64,000 bases of DNA from assembly GCA_029204225.1 (NCBI GenBank), contig CM055098.1, positions 17,887,303 through 17,951,302 of the forward strand, read 5' to 3'. The notes under the pieces were generated by a model that was not told the DNA's origin, ran no database searches, and worked only from the letters and a program-made list of their open reading frames with translations. Position numbers and translations under genes: made by a program. Below, one piece after another: positions 44,996 through 59,047 of this stretch. Within the stretch, counting starts at the first letter, position 1. Each line of letters opens with the position of its first letter. Source of the stretch: Diphasiastrum complanatum (Eukaryota > Streptophyta > Lycopodiopsida > Lycopodiales > Lycopodiaceae).

Positions 44996-45420
44996 GCTTG
45001 ATGGATCACATTGGCACTGTTTTTTCTGGACTCTGTATGGTGGGCGAGTTTATCTGAGCTGATTTGGGATGTGATAGTTGTCAAAAACCAGGTCAGAACA
45101 GCTGTTTGGGGTATTTTTTGACCATACAATAATTCGCATAGAGGAGTTTCAAAAGGCTGGTGCTTTGTTCAGGTCTTGTGCAGATGGGCAAATTCTGTTG
45201 GTGAGGTTTGCTGTCAAAAAAACCTAAAAAGAACTCCAAAAACAATATAAACACTTAAAACCTAAAAAACACTAAACCAAGTGTCTTTGTTCTTCCCCCG
45301 CTCCTGAATGATGTGACAAGGTAATGTAGTAGAAGCTGAGAACTAGACAAAAGTAAATAAATGATTAACATAACGTAACGGAAAGGAAAAAGCTAAGAAA
45401 CAATAGTATGATGAATAGAG

Positions 45421-45437
45421 CGGCAACGGCGCCAATG
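45421..45437 (-). other. Gypsy-type primer binding site, minus strand
   Basis: The plus strand reads CGGCAACGGCGCCAATG, whose complement contains TTGGCGCCGTTGCCG, the plant gypsy primer-site consensus. The LTR belonging to it would extend rightwards from about 45438 (T-rich sequence to roughly 45.8 kb). No gag of this element is left on the other side. Confidence 0.65.
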
Positions 45438-46129
45438 TTGTACTTTTAGACTTTTTTTATGTTCTATTATGGCAATCTCCCATCTAATAGAATTAGAATG
45501 ATCCTAAATTGCGTTGTGTAGGGTGAGTACGAGTAGGATCCACTCTATTCATGGTTTCTATTGTTTGTTTATGGGTTCTTCTATGGCGGTCTCCCAACTA
45601 GAAGAGAACTAAAAATGGAGGAATGAATAAACCACACCAAGGTGGTCTCCCTACTAGTGTAATGCAAATAGACTATCACCTCAACGTGGCCCGACTTTAT
45701 TATCGTGCGGCCATGACAAGCGCCCTTCATGTTGACATGATGGAAATCTGGTAAACGCATGGCTTCCTCCAAAACATGCTCCATTATTATGGCTCGTGGC
45801 CCTTTTTGAACAAGCTACGGTGGCAAATGTTGGAGCACGTCGACAAAGAACTGCATGCCATCAAAGTCACCCTCAATAAGGAGACCTACGATGACACAAC
45901 CCGACAAAGAGCAGCTGCCATTGGCGTGGGACCGCCAATCCAATAAAGAGGGGGATAATGTTGTCCCTTATGTTAGCCCAACATAGGAATTTACTCTGGC
46001 ATGTGTTTTGTAAGTCCACAAATAAATTCAGGTTAGGAAAACCTTATACTTAGACCTTTTATTATTTGAATTTAATTATTACAAACAATCATTTGTAATG
46101 GTTCAACTTAGAAAGTCTAAGTTTAAGAT

Positions 46130-47415
46130 TTGATTCCTAAGTTCAAGTTAAGTTTAAGTCTAAGTTATTGGCATCGAGAGAAGTTCAATAAAGGTGGTGT
46201 TGCAAGGGCAAAGAACATCTTAGATTTGATCCACACAAATTTATGCGGGCCTATGAGAACTATGTCCTTAGGTAAAGCCTTCTATTTCATGACCTTTATT
46301 GATAATATGTCACGTAAGACGTGGATCTACTTCTTGAAGAAGAAATCGGATGCATCTGACAATTTCAAGAGCTTCAAAGCATTGGTCAAAAATCAAACAG
46401 GTAGGAAGATCAAAGTTCTAAGATCAGATAGTGGAGGTGAGTACAAGTCTAATGACTTCAGTGATCGTTGTGATCAATGTGGGATTAAAAGACAATTTAC
46501 GCAAGCTCATACTCCTGCTCTCAATGGTGTAGCTGATCGCAAGAATCGTACGATTGTGGAAAGTGCCAATCTATGCTAGCTGAGATGAAACTACCAAAAG
46601 ATTTTTGGTCAGAAGCATGCAGTACGACAGTCTACCTTCAAAATAGAAGCCCTACCATTTCCATACCAAAGATAACACCTGAGGAAGCATTCACAAAGAA
46701 GAAGCCAAAGGTGAACCACTTGCGAATCTTTGGATGTAAGGCTTTTGTACACATTCCCAAGGAAGAGAGACGTAAACTTGATGTAAAAGCTATCAAGTGT
46801 ATAATCCTAGGATATGATAATCGTGTGAAGGGCTATAGATGTTTTGATCCAGTGGAAATCAAAATTCATGTAAGCTGTGATGTTATCTTTGATGAATCCA
46901 AGATGTATGAAGACGAGGATGCTGAGAAGATAGACACATCTAGTGAAAAAGATGGTATAGTAAGGATACCTCCTGATGATGATCCATTCATTGACCTTCC
47001 AAGTGATGAACATGAGGATACATCTCAAGATACTACTACTCAACCTCTAGAGACAGGTTGGAGAGGTAGAGACAAACCTTTTGGTGCAAGAAGGATTGAA
47101 GTTGCAGGTGACAAACGCAAGGAGAAGGATGTACCGTGGGATACATTTTCACCAGGTTGCCGATCACCTGACAAGAAGCTCCCTAAGTGGTTTGAGAGAT
47201 TGTTGGAGAGCCACGACATGGATGACTTTCCAGGATCATCTAGCCAGGGAGAGCTACGAAGATCAACAAGAGAGAAGACACAACCTGAAAGGTACGAAGC
47301 AAATGATGCTCTCTTATCTAGTGTTATTCAAAGCAAAGAACCTTCGACTTATGGTGAAGCGAAGGATGATGATTGTTGCTCCTTCTGCACTATAGACCTG
47401 AGCATAGGAGGATGA
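46130..47415 (+). pseudogene. Copia integrase fragment with C-terminal linker
   Basis: Two frames joined by a shift near 46575. The first has LDLIHTNLCGPMRTM (Asn where catalytic Asp 1 belongs), YFMTFIDNMSRKTWIYFL, VLRSDSGGEYKSNDF and NGVADRKNRT (Asp where the catalytic Glu belongs). The second (280 aa) has EMKLPKDFWSEACSTTVYLQ, HLRIFGCKAFVHIPKEERRK, CIILGYDNRVKGYRCFDP, then a long acidic linker and RRSTREKTQPERYE, the typical stretch before RT. No RT follows. Two of the three integrase catalytic residues are changed. Confidence 0.88.
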
Positions 47416-47529
47416 CCCGGCTTCTGATGGTACTTGAGTCTACGAAGGGTCGACCCAGATGAAGAGTGCCATATGACATTGGCTTGCAAAAGTGTGCAGA
47501 CCTAGGAGGCAAAATTTGACGAACCCCTT

Positions 47530-48090
47530 GCTAGTGCTTTCCCCTGTTTCTTGGCCTCTTACGGTTGACCGGACAAGAAGCTATTCCATTCGGAGAAGCC
47601 GTATTAGAAAATCTAGCTAGAGATGAGGCTTATTCCTTCTTAGACGGCTTTAGCAATTATAATATGATAGAAATAGCACTTAAAGATCAACACAAAACTA
47701 CTTTCACCATGAAATGTGGGACATTTTTGTTGGAAGGTGATGCTCTTTGGACTGTGTAATGCTCCTAGTACCTTCCAACGCGTCAGGCAAGCAACCTTTA
47801 CGAACCTAATAGGAGACACGCTAGAAGTCTACTTAGATGACCTAGGAGTTCACTCTGAAACATTTAGTTGTACTTGAGAAAATATACATTCAGTGCCAAA
47901 GGTTCGGTATATCTCTAAATCCTGAAAATGCCAGATTTAGGTTACCCATGGTGTTGTTCTAGGACACATCATATCCCGAAATGGAATTGCTACTGATCCT
48001 GAAAAGGTTCGAGTAATTGTAGAGATGCCGATCCATAAGACCGTGCATGAGGTCCTAATCTTTATGGGCCACGCCAAAAACTATTTGTAA
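47530..48090 (+). pseudogene. Gypsy RT fragment
   Basis: The plus strand reads FLDGFSNYNMIEIALKDQHK then TTFTMKCGTF, shifts frame near 47735, and continues LCNAPSTFQRVRQATFTNLI and LEVYLDDLGVHSETF with an intact YLDD. After further decay comes GHIISRNGIATDPEKVRVI to IFMGHA, the RT end. RNase H and integrase are absent. It has no continuity with the copia integrase just upstream. Confidence 0.85.
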
Positions 48091-48109
48091 AGATCGCCTT
48101 ATGAAGATC

Positions 48110-48558
48110 TGACTAGACATGTTGCAAAACAACCAAAAGGACATTTATGGAGCAAAACCACCCATCCAAACCTAGATCCCTCGTGGAGTTTCCTCCTGGA
48201 TCTAGCCCCCAAGCCATAGTGAAGAACACAAGAGAGGGGAAGAGAAACTGGCTCAAGAATCTGAATTCACAATAGGAGGATGGGCGAGTTTCCAATGAAC
48301 ATATTCTCCTCAAGAGAGAGAGAATATTCTCCCTAGGATCGTTGAGATATTGACCTCCTATTCTTGCATTAAAGCAGTCTTCACCATGCATGTGCTCCTA
48401 TGTCCAATTATAGGTCTGGGCCCTCATATGATTATTTATTACTTAACAAGCCAAGTCCGGAATGACGAGGCATAAGCAATAACCATATACACCTAGAGTG
48501 ACCAGCTATCCACATCAGGAATTAATCCTATTCCCTTATACAGGACATGGACGTAACA
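48110..48558 (-). mobile_element. Gypsy LTR (3' LTR start with polypurine tract)
   Basis: On the minus strand the sequence EDRTDLMGGECY is encoded just before TGTTACGTCCATG. This is the classic end of a gypsy pol frame, a polypurine tract (AATGGGAGGAGAA, 48559-48571), then the LTR start at 48558. The LTR shares ordered words with 4536-4760. Its far end, near 48110, is not defined. Confidence 0.7.
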
Positions 48559-48599
48559 TTCTCCTCCCATTAAATCAGTTCTGTCCTCAGAACGAGTAA

Positions 48600-50100
48600 C
48601 TAGGGAAGACCCAATTTATATGCTTTTAACTCTTCCCATGAATTCTTATCCTCAATTTGACCAACCAACCTAAGCAAGCACACAAAGATGGAACAATTTT
48701 TTTATTGTTTATCTTTGATCCTGAGTACTCATTCATGGTCCAATGATACAATGAGTGATAAATCTTCCAAATGGGTAAAATCTTCAATACATCAAACTGT
48801 CATCATCATATAAAGCAAATTTACATGATACATTGGATAACAATCGACCAAACCTGAAGATTAAGTTTAAAAGCTAATAAATCAAGCATTTAACTTTCAC
48901 TTTTACCCTGAAAATTAATCTTTAGTCTGATTTCAATATCAAAATAGTACTTAGAGATGGAATAATTCTCAAATTATCTGTCTCTACACTACTATATCGA
49001 CCTTTAGAAGTACACTAAGAGATAAATTTTCCTATTGGATTTGATTCTCTCCAATCTAATAACATCACCTTCATGTAACCTCAAATTTACATGAATCACC
49101 GGGTGAGTTCTCAACTTACATTGGAAATCAATGTTCAAAAGTTAACGACCCAAAACAATTATAGTCCAAGACTATCCAAAATTACTTGTAGACCTGTCAT
49201 AAATGCTTCTTGGTACAAATACACTTAGAATTTTTTCAGAAAGTAAGGTACAAAACTCATCCAACCAAATCTCTAGGAAATTCATCAAGATAAAAATGAC
49301 TTTAACTCAGTCCTGAGTATCCCAGATACTCTCTTGAGTTAAGTAGTCTATCCCTAGCATCACATGCCAGAAAAAAAATAGCAGCCATTCAATCTTGATA
49401 AACTTAACTGCTCCTAGTTAACCGGAGAATTTAGGCTAAAAAATAGTACACAAGCATTCCTTGACTACAATCTGTAAAGGTAAGCAAATTCCTCATTAAG
49501 TAAACAATTACCTAATGAAAATGCCTGTGATATCCAAACAATCTCAAGTTTGTAGACAAATTTAGAGTTTGAACAACATATCTAAATTTTAACTCCACCA
49601 ATTGATCAAGAATTACTCACCATCTTAAAAATCATCCATATAATCATCTAGTGGCCTTTAAGTATCAATTATGATCCGTCAATCATAAACATTTAGAATC
49701 TCATGATTCGTCAATCATAATTTATCGGATTCTAAACCCATACTTAATCATTTAGAGATACTGGAGTATATGCACAACATGCCACTCAGGAAATATAAAA
49801 AACATTCTGAAATCTCTTCCACAAGGAAAATTACTGGATTCCAAAGACATTCTTTCAATCCGATTCTTAACCAGATTATGAGTTCCAAATTCCACAATCA
49901 ACCTAGTGATTAAAGACCAGTATAACATTTGTCTTTAACAAATATAAACTTTAGACAATCATCTAGAACCACATCTAGAGATTACAAAGTTCTACTGAAT
50001 TCCAACTGAATTCAGTGGTTATCCTTGACATTAGTAAGACTCTGTCATCCAATATAAGTATGAGCTCACTGGGATATAGTCAATATCTTAGGATACCTCT
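48600..50100. other. AT-rich region without recognised gene
   Basis: About 1.5 kb of low-complexity AT-rich sequence with no long frames. From its position upstream of the gypsy polypurine tract on the minus strand it may be heavily decayed internal gypsy sequence, but I see no conserved motif. Confidence 0.5.
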
Positions 50101-50138
50101 CCTTCAAGAAATATTCTATATCAAGAATCTTCTATATT

Positions 50139-51257
50139 CTATGCACAGTTCTCATAATACAATTTAGGTGATGATCCTTTATAAATAATGCCAAAATCTC
50201 TAGAACCCGAGATGTACCTCAATACTCTCTTGTCTAGCTTCCAATGCTCCACACTATGATCATGCATAAATTGACTTAATCTACAAACATAATAGCTAAG
50301 ATCAGGTCTTGTGATGGTTAGATATATGAGTGAACCAACTAGCTTCCTATAAAGAGTAATGTCTTCGAAGGATCTTTCATTACCTCTTATAGCGAGCTTT
50401 ACATTTGACTCCATTGGTGTATCAATAGACTTTTCACCTAAAATATGAAATTTTTCTAGAATAGAATAAACATACTTCTCTTGACAAATAAAAGTAAATT
50501 GAGAAGTTCTAAATACCTCTATTCCCAAGATATAATACAAAAGACCAAGATTATGCACCTCAAACATCTTTTTTTAGTGCAATCTTGATTGTTGTCTCCA
50601 CTCAAAATAATACCATCCACATCGATTAGAAGAATAGTAGCATCATTTCCAACAAATCTATAGTAAAGTTAATGATCATACTCACTCATCTTGAAATTCT
50701 GAGAAAGTTAAAAGATGTTAAGCTTAGCATAACTCCTTGGTGCTTGCTTAAGTCCATACAAACTCTTTTGTAGAAAACACACATGATTAGGTTTGCCATG
50801 TGAAATGTAGTCCTCGGGTTGCTCCATAAACACCTCCTCCTCAAAATCAGTATTCAAGAATGCATTTGTGATATCCAATTGTCATAGATCCTATCCAAAA
50901 AGTGTTGCAAGAGATATAATGACTCGGATGCTTACTATCTTTGCCACAGGTGCAAAGGTCTCATCATAGTCAATTCCACACTCTTGTGAACATCCTTTTG
51001 CCACCAACCTTGCCTTGTACTTGTTGATTGAGATGTTCATTAGTCACATTCATCTTGATCACATGTAGAGCTTTCTTCGCTCTCTTGTTATACCTCAATT
51101 GTTCTGGAGGTGCCAATGGTCTCTCCTTCACACCTACTACAATATCCATCAAACTATTCATTTCAAGCAAAGATTATATCCTTACCTTCCAAGTTGAATA
51201 ATTTGTTGAGGTAAGCCTATCATTGCCTTCCAACATGAAGCCACTTGAGATTGCCAT
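50139..51257 (-). pseudogene. Copia gag start joined directly to RT; relative of the 14.2-20.3 kb element
   Basis: Gag begins at the ATG at 51257 and reads close to the 15491 gag (LLEMNSLMDIVVGVKERPLA versus LLEMNDVLDIVVGLEERPAT, and [17 protein letters not shown]). At about 51026 it passes into the RT block [20 protein letters not shown], so the rest of gag, the protease and the integrase have been deleted. RT continues as [30 protein letters not shown] and a degraded active site (IDVDGIILS), then DPSYYVCRLSQFM-like thumb sequence (GSLIYLTITRPDLSYYVC) and RNase H lead-in SGSRDFGIIYKGSS, where it is cut at about 50139. Confidence 0.88.
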
Positions 51258-51815
51258 GTTGCAATGATATGATCTTCTCTTTGAACCTTTTTCAATAAAC
51301 TTAGCACACTCTTTTAAAAATCAACAAATGAAATTCAAGAAGAAATCACAAAGATTTGGAAACAATCTAGCCTCTCTTCTAGCAAATCCTAGCACATAGA
51401 TGTTGATTTCTTGATTACAATAGATCTAAACACAATATGATGAACTTTTGCTAACACCTAAGATTGAAACACACTCTTGAAAAAGTCCAGCAACTTAAAA
51501 TCAAGAGATCCTATGCAAAATATTGAATCAAGCAGAAACTATATGCAAAAGCTAGAATCTTGATACATCATCTTGTATAATGTAACATCCACTACCATGA
51601 GCAATTTCTGTCTCCACATTCCAGTAAGTGGTTTTAAAAAATCGGCCTACTCCAAGTGATTTGACTTAAAATGATGCTAGGATCACAAAGATCCACTTTT
51701 TATACTTGAAAATGCATGATTTGAACTAGAAACACCTCTGAATCCACATAAAATTTATGGTGCCCTCAAATTCACCTCTAAATTGGGCAAATACTCCGAC
51801 TTTGGCCTATAACAT

Positions 51816-51827
51816 GTTCTGATACCA
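51816..51827 (-). other. Primer binding site of the 50.1-52.5 kb copia
   Basis: TGGTATCAGAAC on the minus strand, directly after the LTR; one base differs from the site of the 14.2-kb element. Confidence 0.85.
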
Positions 51828-52472
51828 TGTGAAAAAATCAAATCCAAAACATACTCGATGGATCTCTAAGATCTTGACCAAATTTGGATGCATATCTAGA
51901 TTTAGCTACAAGATAGAAATCATCAATTTAGGCATGCTAGAATTGCATAAATCACTAAGATCTTATCATAATCACTCAAATACAGTAAGGTATTGTCTAT
52001 GTCCGTACAACAACAGCAACTTACTGTCCTTTATACGTGTGGATGCAAGATCAACAATAAAAATGACATTTTACACACTAAAAATCAAGATATCTTGAGA
52101 AATACACATGAGATAGACATAGAATCAAAAGAGATGAATTCTCCACATAAAATGAGAATACAAAGATACTTTCTCCACACTAGTAGTGTTATTTATAGCT
52201 GCTAAAATGTCATTTGGCCAGTTGCCCTAAACTTGTCCTAAATGATAACTTTCTAGTACTTCATCAAAAAACCTAGAAATTCTAGTCTAGATGCAATGTA
52301 TCAAAACTAGCCAATTAGAATGGGTCCAAATTCAACCTCATCTATTTATCTACTTGTCAAGAATAGTACAAACACTATTTAGGCCTTTATTGACAAATAT
52401 AAATATATCTCTATTTCGTGTTGGCCTCAAAATTGCCAAAATAGATCAACTAAACTAGTTGAATTTTTCACA
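51828..52472 (-). repeat. 5' LTR of the 50.1-52.5 kb copia
   Basis: 645 bp on the minus strand, starting TGTGAAAAATTCAACTAGTT and ending TTTTTTCACA. Length, termini, and internal words (ATTGAGGCC/TTTGAGGCC, GTACGGACA, a TATAAA box) correspond to the LTR at 14241-14890 but with many substitutions. The matching 3' LTR is not present: the element is truncated at about 50139. Confidence 0.85.
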
Positions 52473-52479
52473 AAATAAG

Positions 52480-53160
52480 GGGCTAAAAAAGACTGAAAAT
52501 GTGTTGGAAGATGGAAAAGAGGGCTGAAGATGGCGAGGACTACGGTAAAAAGGGACTACCCAGAAGTGTACAGGAAAAGTGAGAAAGCAAGCAAAGTACA
52601 TGTGCCAACAAGATAGGTGAAAAGTTGAAGATGATGAATCCAATATAGGTGCCAACTAGCCACCAAAATCTTGTCAAAACAAGCTAGAAATGGGCTAAAA
52701 TTTTGGGTAGCAAATGGACAAAAGTGAAGAGGTAATAGGCCGCTGGAAAAGAGGTAAAAAGGCTATGTTTTGGGGAAACAAATAGGCAGACGTGAGAGGG
52801 TAGAAGGGAGGTAAAGTAGGGCGTTGGAAAGGAAGCAACAATGCTGATTTTGGGACAACAAAATGGAAAAATGAGAGCGGAGGAGGGTGCTGGAAATGTG
52901 GTAATGCGCTGATTTTTTGGACAACAAATGAGACAAACCAGAGGTGAAATAGGGCGCTAGGAGCAGTAGGTGGGTACCCAAAATGGGCAGCAAAGGGAGG
53001 CTGATGAAAAAGAGAAAATGCTGAAAAATGAAGGGCTGGGTGTGGGCGCTGATCCTCCTCCAATCGGTGATGAAAAACTTGCAAGACAAGTAGATCTGTA
53101 GGCTGAGGATCCATACTATAGATGGGCGCCCTCCTAAAGAGAAAAATCTGCTCAAGAAAA
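52480..53160 (-). mobile_element. Leader of another copia element with degenerate tandem repeats
   Basis: This region runs from a primer binding site at 53161 down to the edge of the LTR at 52472. Between about 52690 and 53000 it consists of some five loosely conserved units of 65-80 bp built around the plus-strand words TTTTGGG(A/T)..ACAAA, GGGCG(C/T)T(G/A)GAA and GAAATAGGGCG. A 159-codon open frame across it on the minus strand is rich in P, F, L and S and reflects the repeat, not a known protein. Confidence 0.55.
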
Positions 53161-53174
53161 TGCTCTGATACCAA
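53161..53174 (-). other. Primer binding site of a third copia type
   Basis: The minus strand reads TTGGTATCAGAGCA. The adjoining LTR (from 53175 rightwards) does not end in a clean CA, and its outer limit is not identifiable. Confidence 0.75.
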
Positions 53175-54441
<1,267 letters not shown>

Positions 54442-54484
54442 CTTTATTTAGTTATTCCCAGCATGAAGAAAAATTGTAAAAATC

Positions 54485-54669
54485 TTAAACAAAGAACATC
54501 CAAATTATCAGAATCGTCAAAAATGAATAGGCACTTTGTCAATGATGACTGTCCATGCAAAATGTCTCAAGGCTAGGAAATTAAACAAAGAACATCCAAA
54601 TTATCAGAATCGTCAAAAATGAATAGGCACTTTGTCAATGATGACTGTCCATGCAAAATGTCTCAAGGC
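54485..54669. repeat. 96-bp tandem duplication
   Basis: The block starting TTAAACAAAGAACATCCAAA at 54485 is repeated from 54581 with no difference I can see over about 88 bases, up to ATGTCTCAAGGC. A linker TAGGAAA joins the copies. Complete identity implies a recent event. It lies 50 bp beyond the GA microsatellite and about 0.5 kb past the NFXL2 stop codon. Confidence 0.93.
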
Positions 54670-55204
54670 GCTATGGCTTATTGCACATCTCACATGGAAA
54701 TTCAATACCAGGAGAAGAAGTTCACAAATAGCACGCAGAACAGACCATTCGATTTGACACACACAAACATTTGCTGGGCTACATCAGTCAGAGATTATTA
54801 TGGATGAGCCTAGCATCATTGAGAAGCAGCCCAGACAGCACCTTGCAGAACAGAGGACTTCAGTCTTTACAAAGTGTATCTGATTTTGCACACAAGTGCA
54901 GGACATTTGCATTTTCAGGACCATGTGATACTGGCAAATGTTAAAACTCTTGTAGGTAGTTGACAAGACGATGATATGAAGCTGAAGGTGGAATAACAAA
55001 TCTTTGGACCGAAAAAGGTCTCCTTAAGTATAGATTCCAAAGCTTGTTTAACTTCTTGTACACAGTGAAGGATTGCAATAAATTGATTGAGCAAATCTAA
55101 CTGGGAAGAGCATTAAATGAGTTAAGAATTTTATGGAATTCTCCTCCATTCACATGGCTAACTCCTCACAGCAGCGCAATTGTATCAAGCTTTTGATGAG
55201 AGAT

Positions 55205-58200
55205 CTAAATTACCATGCTTCCAGAAAACCTTTTGCGCGGTCTCTTTGCATCAAGTTCATTCATCCATTCTGATAAAGCCTGAAGCGACAAAACTAGGAA
55301 ATACACTCCCAACACAATAAACAACACAATGAGCCCAATAAACATTTTCTTTAAGATGGCATGGGTTTTTTCCTGCAAAATGACAAAGATATCAGAAGCT
55401 TGCATCCAAATTATGCTACATAAAAGGAATCAAGTGTCAGCCTACTCCTAGAGAAAGAACACCACGAATTCATTTACCTTGAACCTCGAGTCTTGATTTA
55501 TTGCCCTTCCAGAATTGCGTGCTTTGCGATGCTTCACCACATGAGTCACTCGGGACGGATTGGGCTGAGACAACAAGTGAACGTATTTTGAAAACTATGT
55601 TAAGAGGCTGAGTATCATGCTTGTGCACAAAAATCTGGAGTCTCGAGTAAATGAGGGTTCAATAAGCTGTCTGCAGAATTCAACAAAAAAAGAAAAAATG
55701 TAAATCTTAAAGAAGCTTCACAACTAATCTTAACAAGCCAAACAAGATGAGCCAATCATCTTTCAATATCTTGACTATCAAGAACCTAGAGACCTTTCTT
55801 TCCATGTCTTGAACACTCTCAGATTTCACTAACAAATTGGTATCTAAAACTCCGATGATGAAGTTTTGGGATAAGAAAAGGAGGAGAATGAGCTGTGCAC
55901 ACCAAGCTTCAAAATGACCAAGATTGAGAGTTATGGCCATATTTGCATAGATAGCCATTTAGACCTTGGACCCACATTGTCTTATTTGTCATTTAGAGTT
56001 ATTGTACTAAGTTTGGGCATTTGTATTCATCATCACAGTTACAATTTTTTACATCCATATTATTGGCAATTTATTCAATTTTTTAATCTAAACAGGCCTT
56101 TGACCCAGGTACCCACCCACATGTGGTCTTGACTCCACACACTCTGCTTTTTCAGCCCTTCCAATGGTTTCCACCCCCCTTCCAGCCACCATTTGTTGAT
56201 CTAACGCTCCACATTCACATCCTCAAGTAGGATAGATAAGGCAAATAAATGGGTGATAGACATCAAAGACATAGTTAAGGTCGGCTCTCATCTAAATTTG
56301 CAATAGTTTCTCTCCTGATAATTTGAAAACTAGGATATAAAAACTACAGTTAAGACTTGCATAAAGTAATACCAGCTCCAAAAGCTATTCACCAAGATGT
56401 CAAGGAATAAGTGATGAAGAATAACATAAAAGTGTCAAAGATTAACCTTGGGTTCCAAGTAATCAAACCTAGACCTTTCGGATCACGTAACGATGTAAAG
56501 CATGAAAATATATATGATACCCTTTAAAATGAGATAAGGATCAGTTTTTCCTTCCCACGTACTAAACACATTTCAAGCCCAATTGAGAACAGTCACTTGA
56601 AAGATTTTGCATGAAGACGCATTCCAAGGAGTACAAAGGACCCCATGCTTCTATCCTTTTCAACTTAAGAGATAAATTTATCATGAAACAGTATTTTTTC
56701 TTCAAAAATTTGATTTGGACCTAGATACCTGTGACTCTTCTGATTGCCTTTGTCGTATCTGATCACTCTTCTGCTTAGCTTCCTGATCTCTTGCCAAATT
56801 TTCACATTCCTTATCGCAAGCAAGTAAGCCAGCACTCGTGATTCCTCTAGACTTCTCCATCTTGCTATCTATTTTAGTGATTTGTGCAGCTTGAACCTCA
56901 GAACACAACCATTCCCTTTTACGTCGTTGACATGGGCAGCGAACTGTTACCTGCGAAAAAGTTTAAAATTCAATGTTCAAAGCAATCAAACAAAGGTCCA
57001 AGAAAATCAAATAAAATTTTTCAAGAGTGCATTTCAAATCTTCTAGTGCCTTCACTGCAAGAAAGGAATCTGTGAGATTTTATGTAGCTTGTCATATTCA
57101 CTTTACATATATGATGGTAGTATGGTTCAGATGGTGTAGATCTTAACATTTGGATTGGTTCTTTTACAAAAGATCCTACAAGCCTTGTGATTCTCGTTGT
57201 CAAGCAAAGATATAGAGGCCATTGGCAATCCGAGAGTTTGAATAACACTGCTAAGTGTAACATGATATTGCTTAAAACTTTGAAAGTGTTATGAACAGCA
57301 TAGAGTGCTCGGTTACCGGGGAATAGAACCGTGACCCTTTGAAACAAGAACGTTCTCAATAACGTAGGAATGCCACATCAATAATATTCATTAGAAATAT
57401 TTATAAACATTGCCTAACACAAACTTCCAAGTTCAAGGACACTAGAACCTAATTATATATATTCGACAGAGAAACTTGAAACCTAAAAATATCCAAATGC
57501 CAAGACTTTAAAACATCTAGAAAGTTACAACATTTTCAATTTGGCATCACATTAATAATAGCATATGTAAAATGTATCAGCTGAATGTTCAAAGCAACGA
57601 ACGATTTGAAAATCTGGAATTTCTTCCAGCAACAAGTGTCAAGATTACAACAGAAAACAGGTCCAGGCCTTGAAGACCCAAATGGAATGGCCCCAGGCCG
57701 ATATCCACATAATCTGTACACTCTGCTCTCTGAGTGTCAGCTGAATAGGAAAATCATCTGAACTAGGAGGTTGAATTTAGGTTTGGAGGGGGGGGGGGGG
57801 GGGGGGGCGGGCGGGCGTGAAATGGGCATGTCTTAGGGGCATAGGGCATATAAGGGCCCCGCCAGAAATGTTTTTGATCTAGCACACAAAAATTTGTCAG
57901 CTACCCTAAAAATATGTTCCCAGCCCTGCGAATGTGTTGGGAACATGTTCCCAATGCCAGTGGCAATGGCATTCCCACATCCCCTCGGGATGGGAACATG
58001 TTTCCTAGCAACTAAAGAACAGTGATTGCAAACCATTATGTTGTGTAACTAGAGCTCTATTGTACTAGAAGGTTTATGTCATCACTTGCATCACAAGGAA
58101 ACCAAAAATTGAACGAAACGAAAACCATCTTGTCATTCTTTTGGTAGAACACGTTAAGAATTGTTACCTATGAATTCTCAGACATTCCTACATTATCAGA

Positions 58201-58986
58201 ATAGGATCTCAGACTTGATGCTAGAATAAACATCTACATAACGTGATGTAGTGGAAATTCTCATCGTACATATCTCTAACTTTTTGTTGTCTTGATGATG
58301 TTGGGGGTGATACATGCAACCATGCATGGCTTTGAATCTATCCACACAGTTATGCATGGTAGTTTCTGTGCATGGTTACGTACAGTAAGACCTAGAAGGG
58401 ATGTATTGATGACTTTGGTACCAAACGTGTCACAGTTATACACTCATCTATTATATATGTGTGTGTGTGTGTGTGGTAAAAAATGTATGTAGATAACAAG
58501 TATTAGAATCTTGTGTCTATAGGACATCAAAAGGTTTTTACAGGAAATAAAAAATTTCCTTACCCCTCTTCAAATACTGTTGCTAAATGTCATTTCCCCT
58601 CAATTATCCCTTATCTTGCAACTTCAATCATCCTTCTGTCCAACCCTCCATGCTATCCTGGTCTGCTCTCCTTACTGATCCCCTTCGTTTCATACCCACC
58701 TTTGCTAGTCTCCTCTCTATTCCTCCCATTAGCTGCTCTACTATGCCCTTGGTACATTTCTCTCTTCTCTGTTTATTCACCTCCATCTTCACGACCCTCT
58801 CATGTCTTGTGTCCTATTCCTTCTGATCCTATTCTTGCTACGAATCATGCCTGGTTCTTCCCTTGCTTCCTTCCTTACTACAGCACCTTGCTCGAGCTGT
58901 TCCCTCCTTTGGGCTTTCTTCCCTTCTTTCAGGCTTCCTCTTTGAACTATCTACATTCAAACATTGACATCTCTAACTCTAACTCT

Positions 58987-59047
<61 letters not shown>

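Noticed and set aside
52695-53174. 159-codon minus-strand frame, Pro/Phe/Leu-rich
   Set aside because: It lies in a retrotransposon leader built of degenerate tandem units and carries no known domain.
58513-58992. 159-codon plus-strand frame
   Set aside because: C/T-rich intronic sequence of NFXL2 with no recognisable domain; composition explains the open frame.
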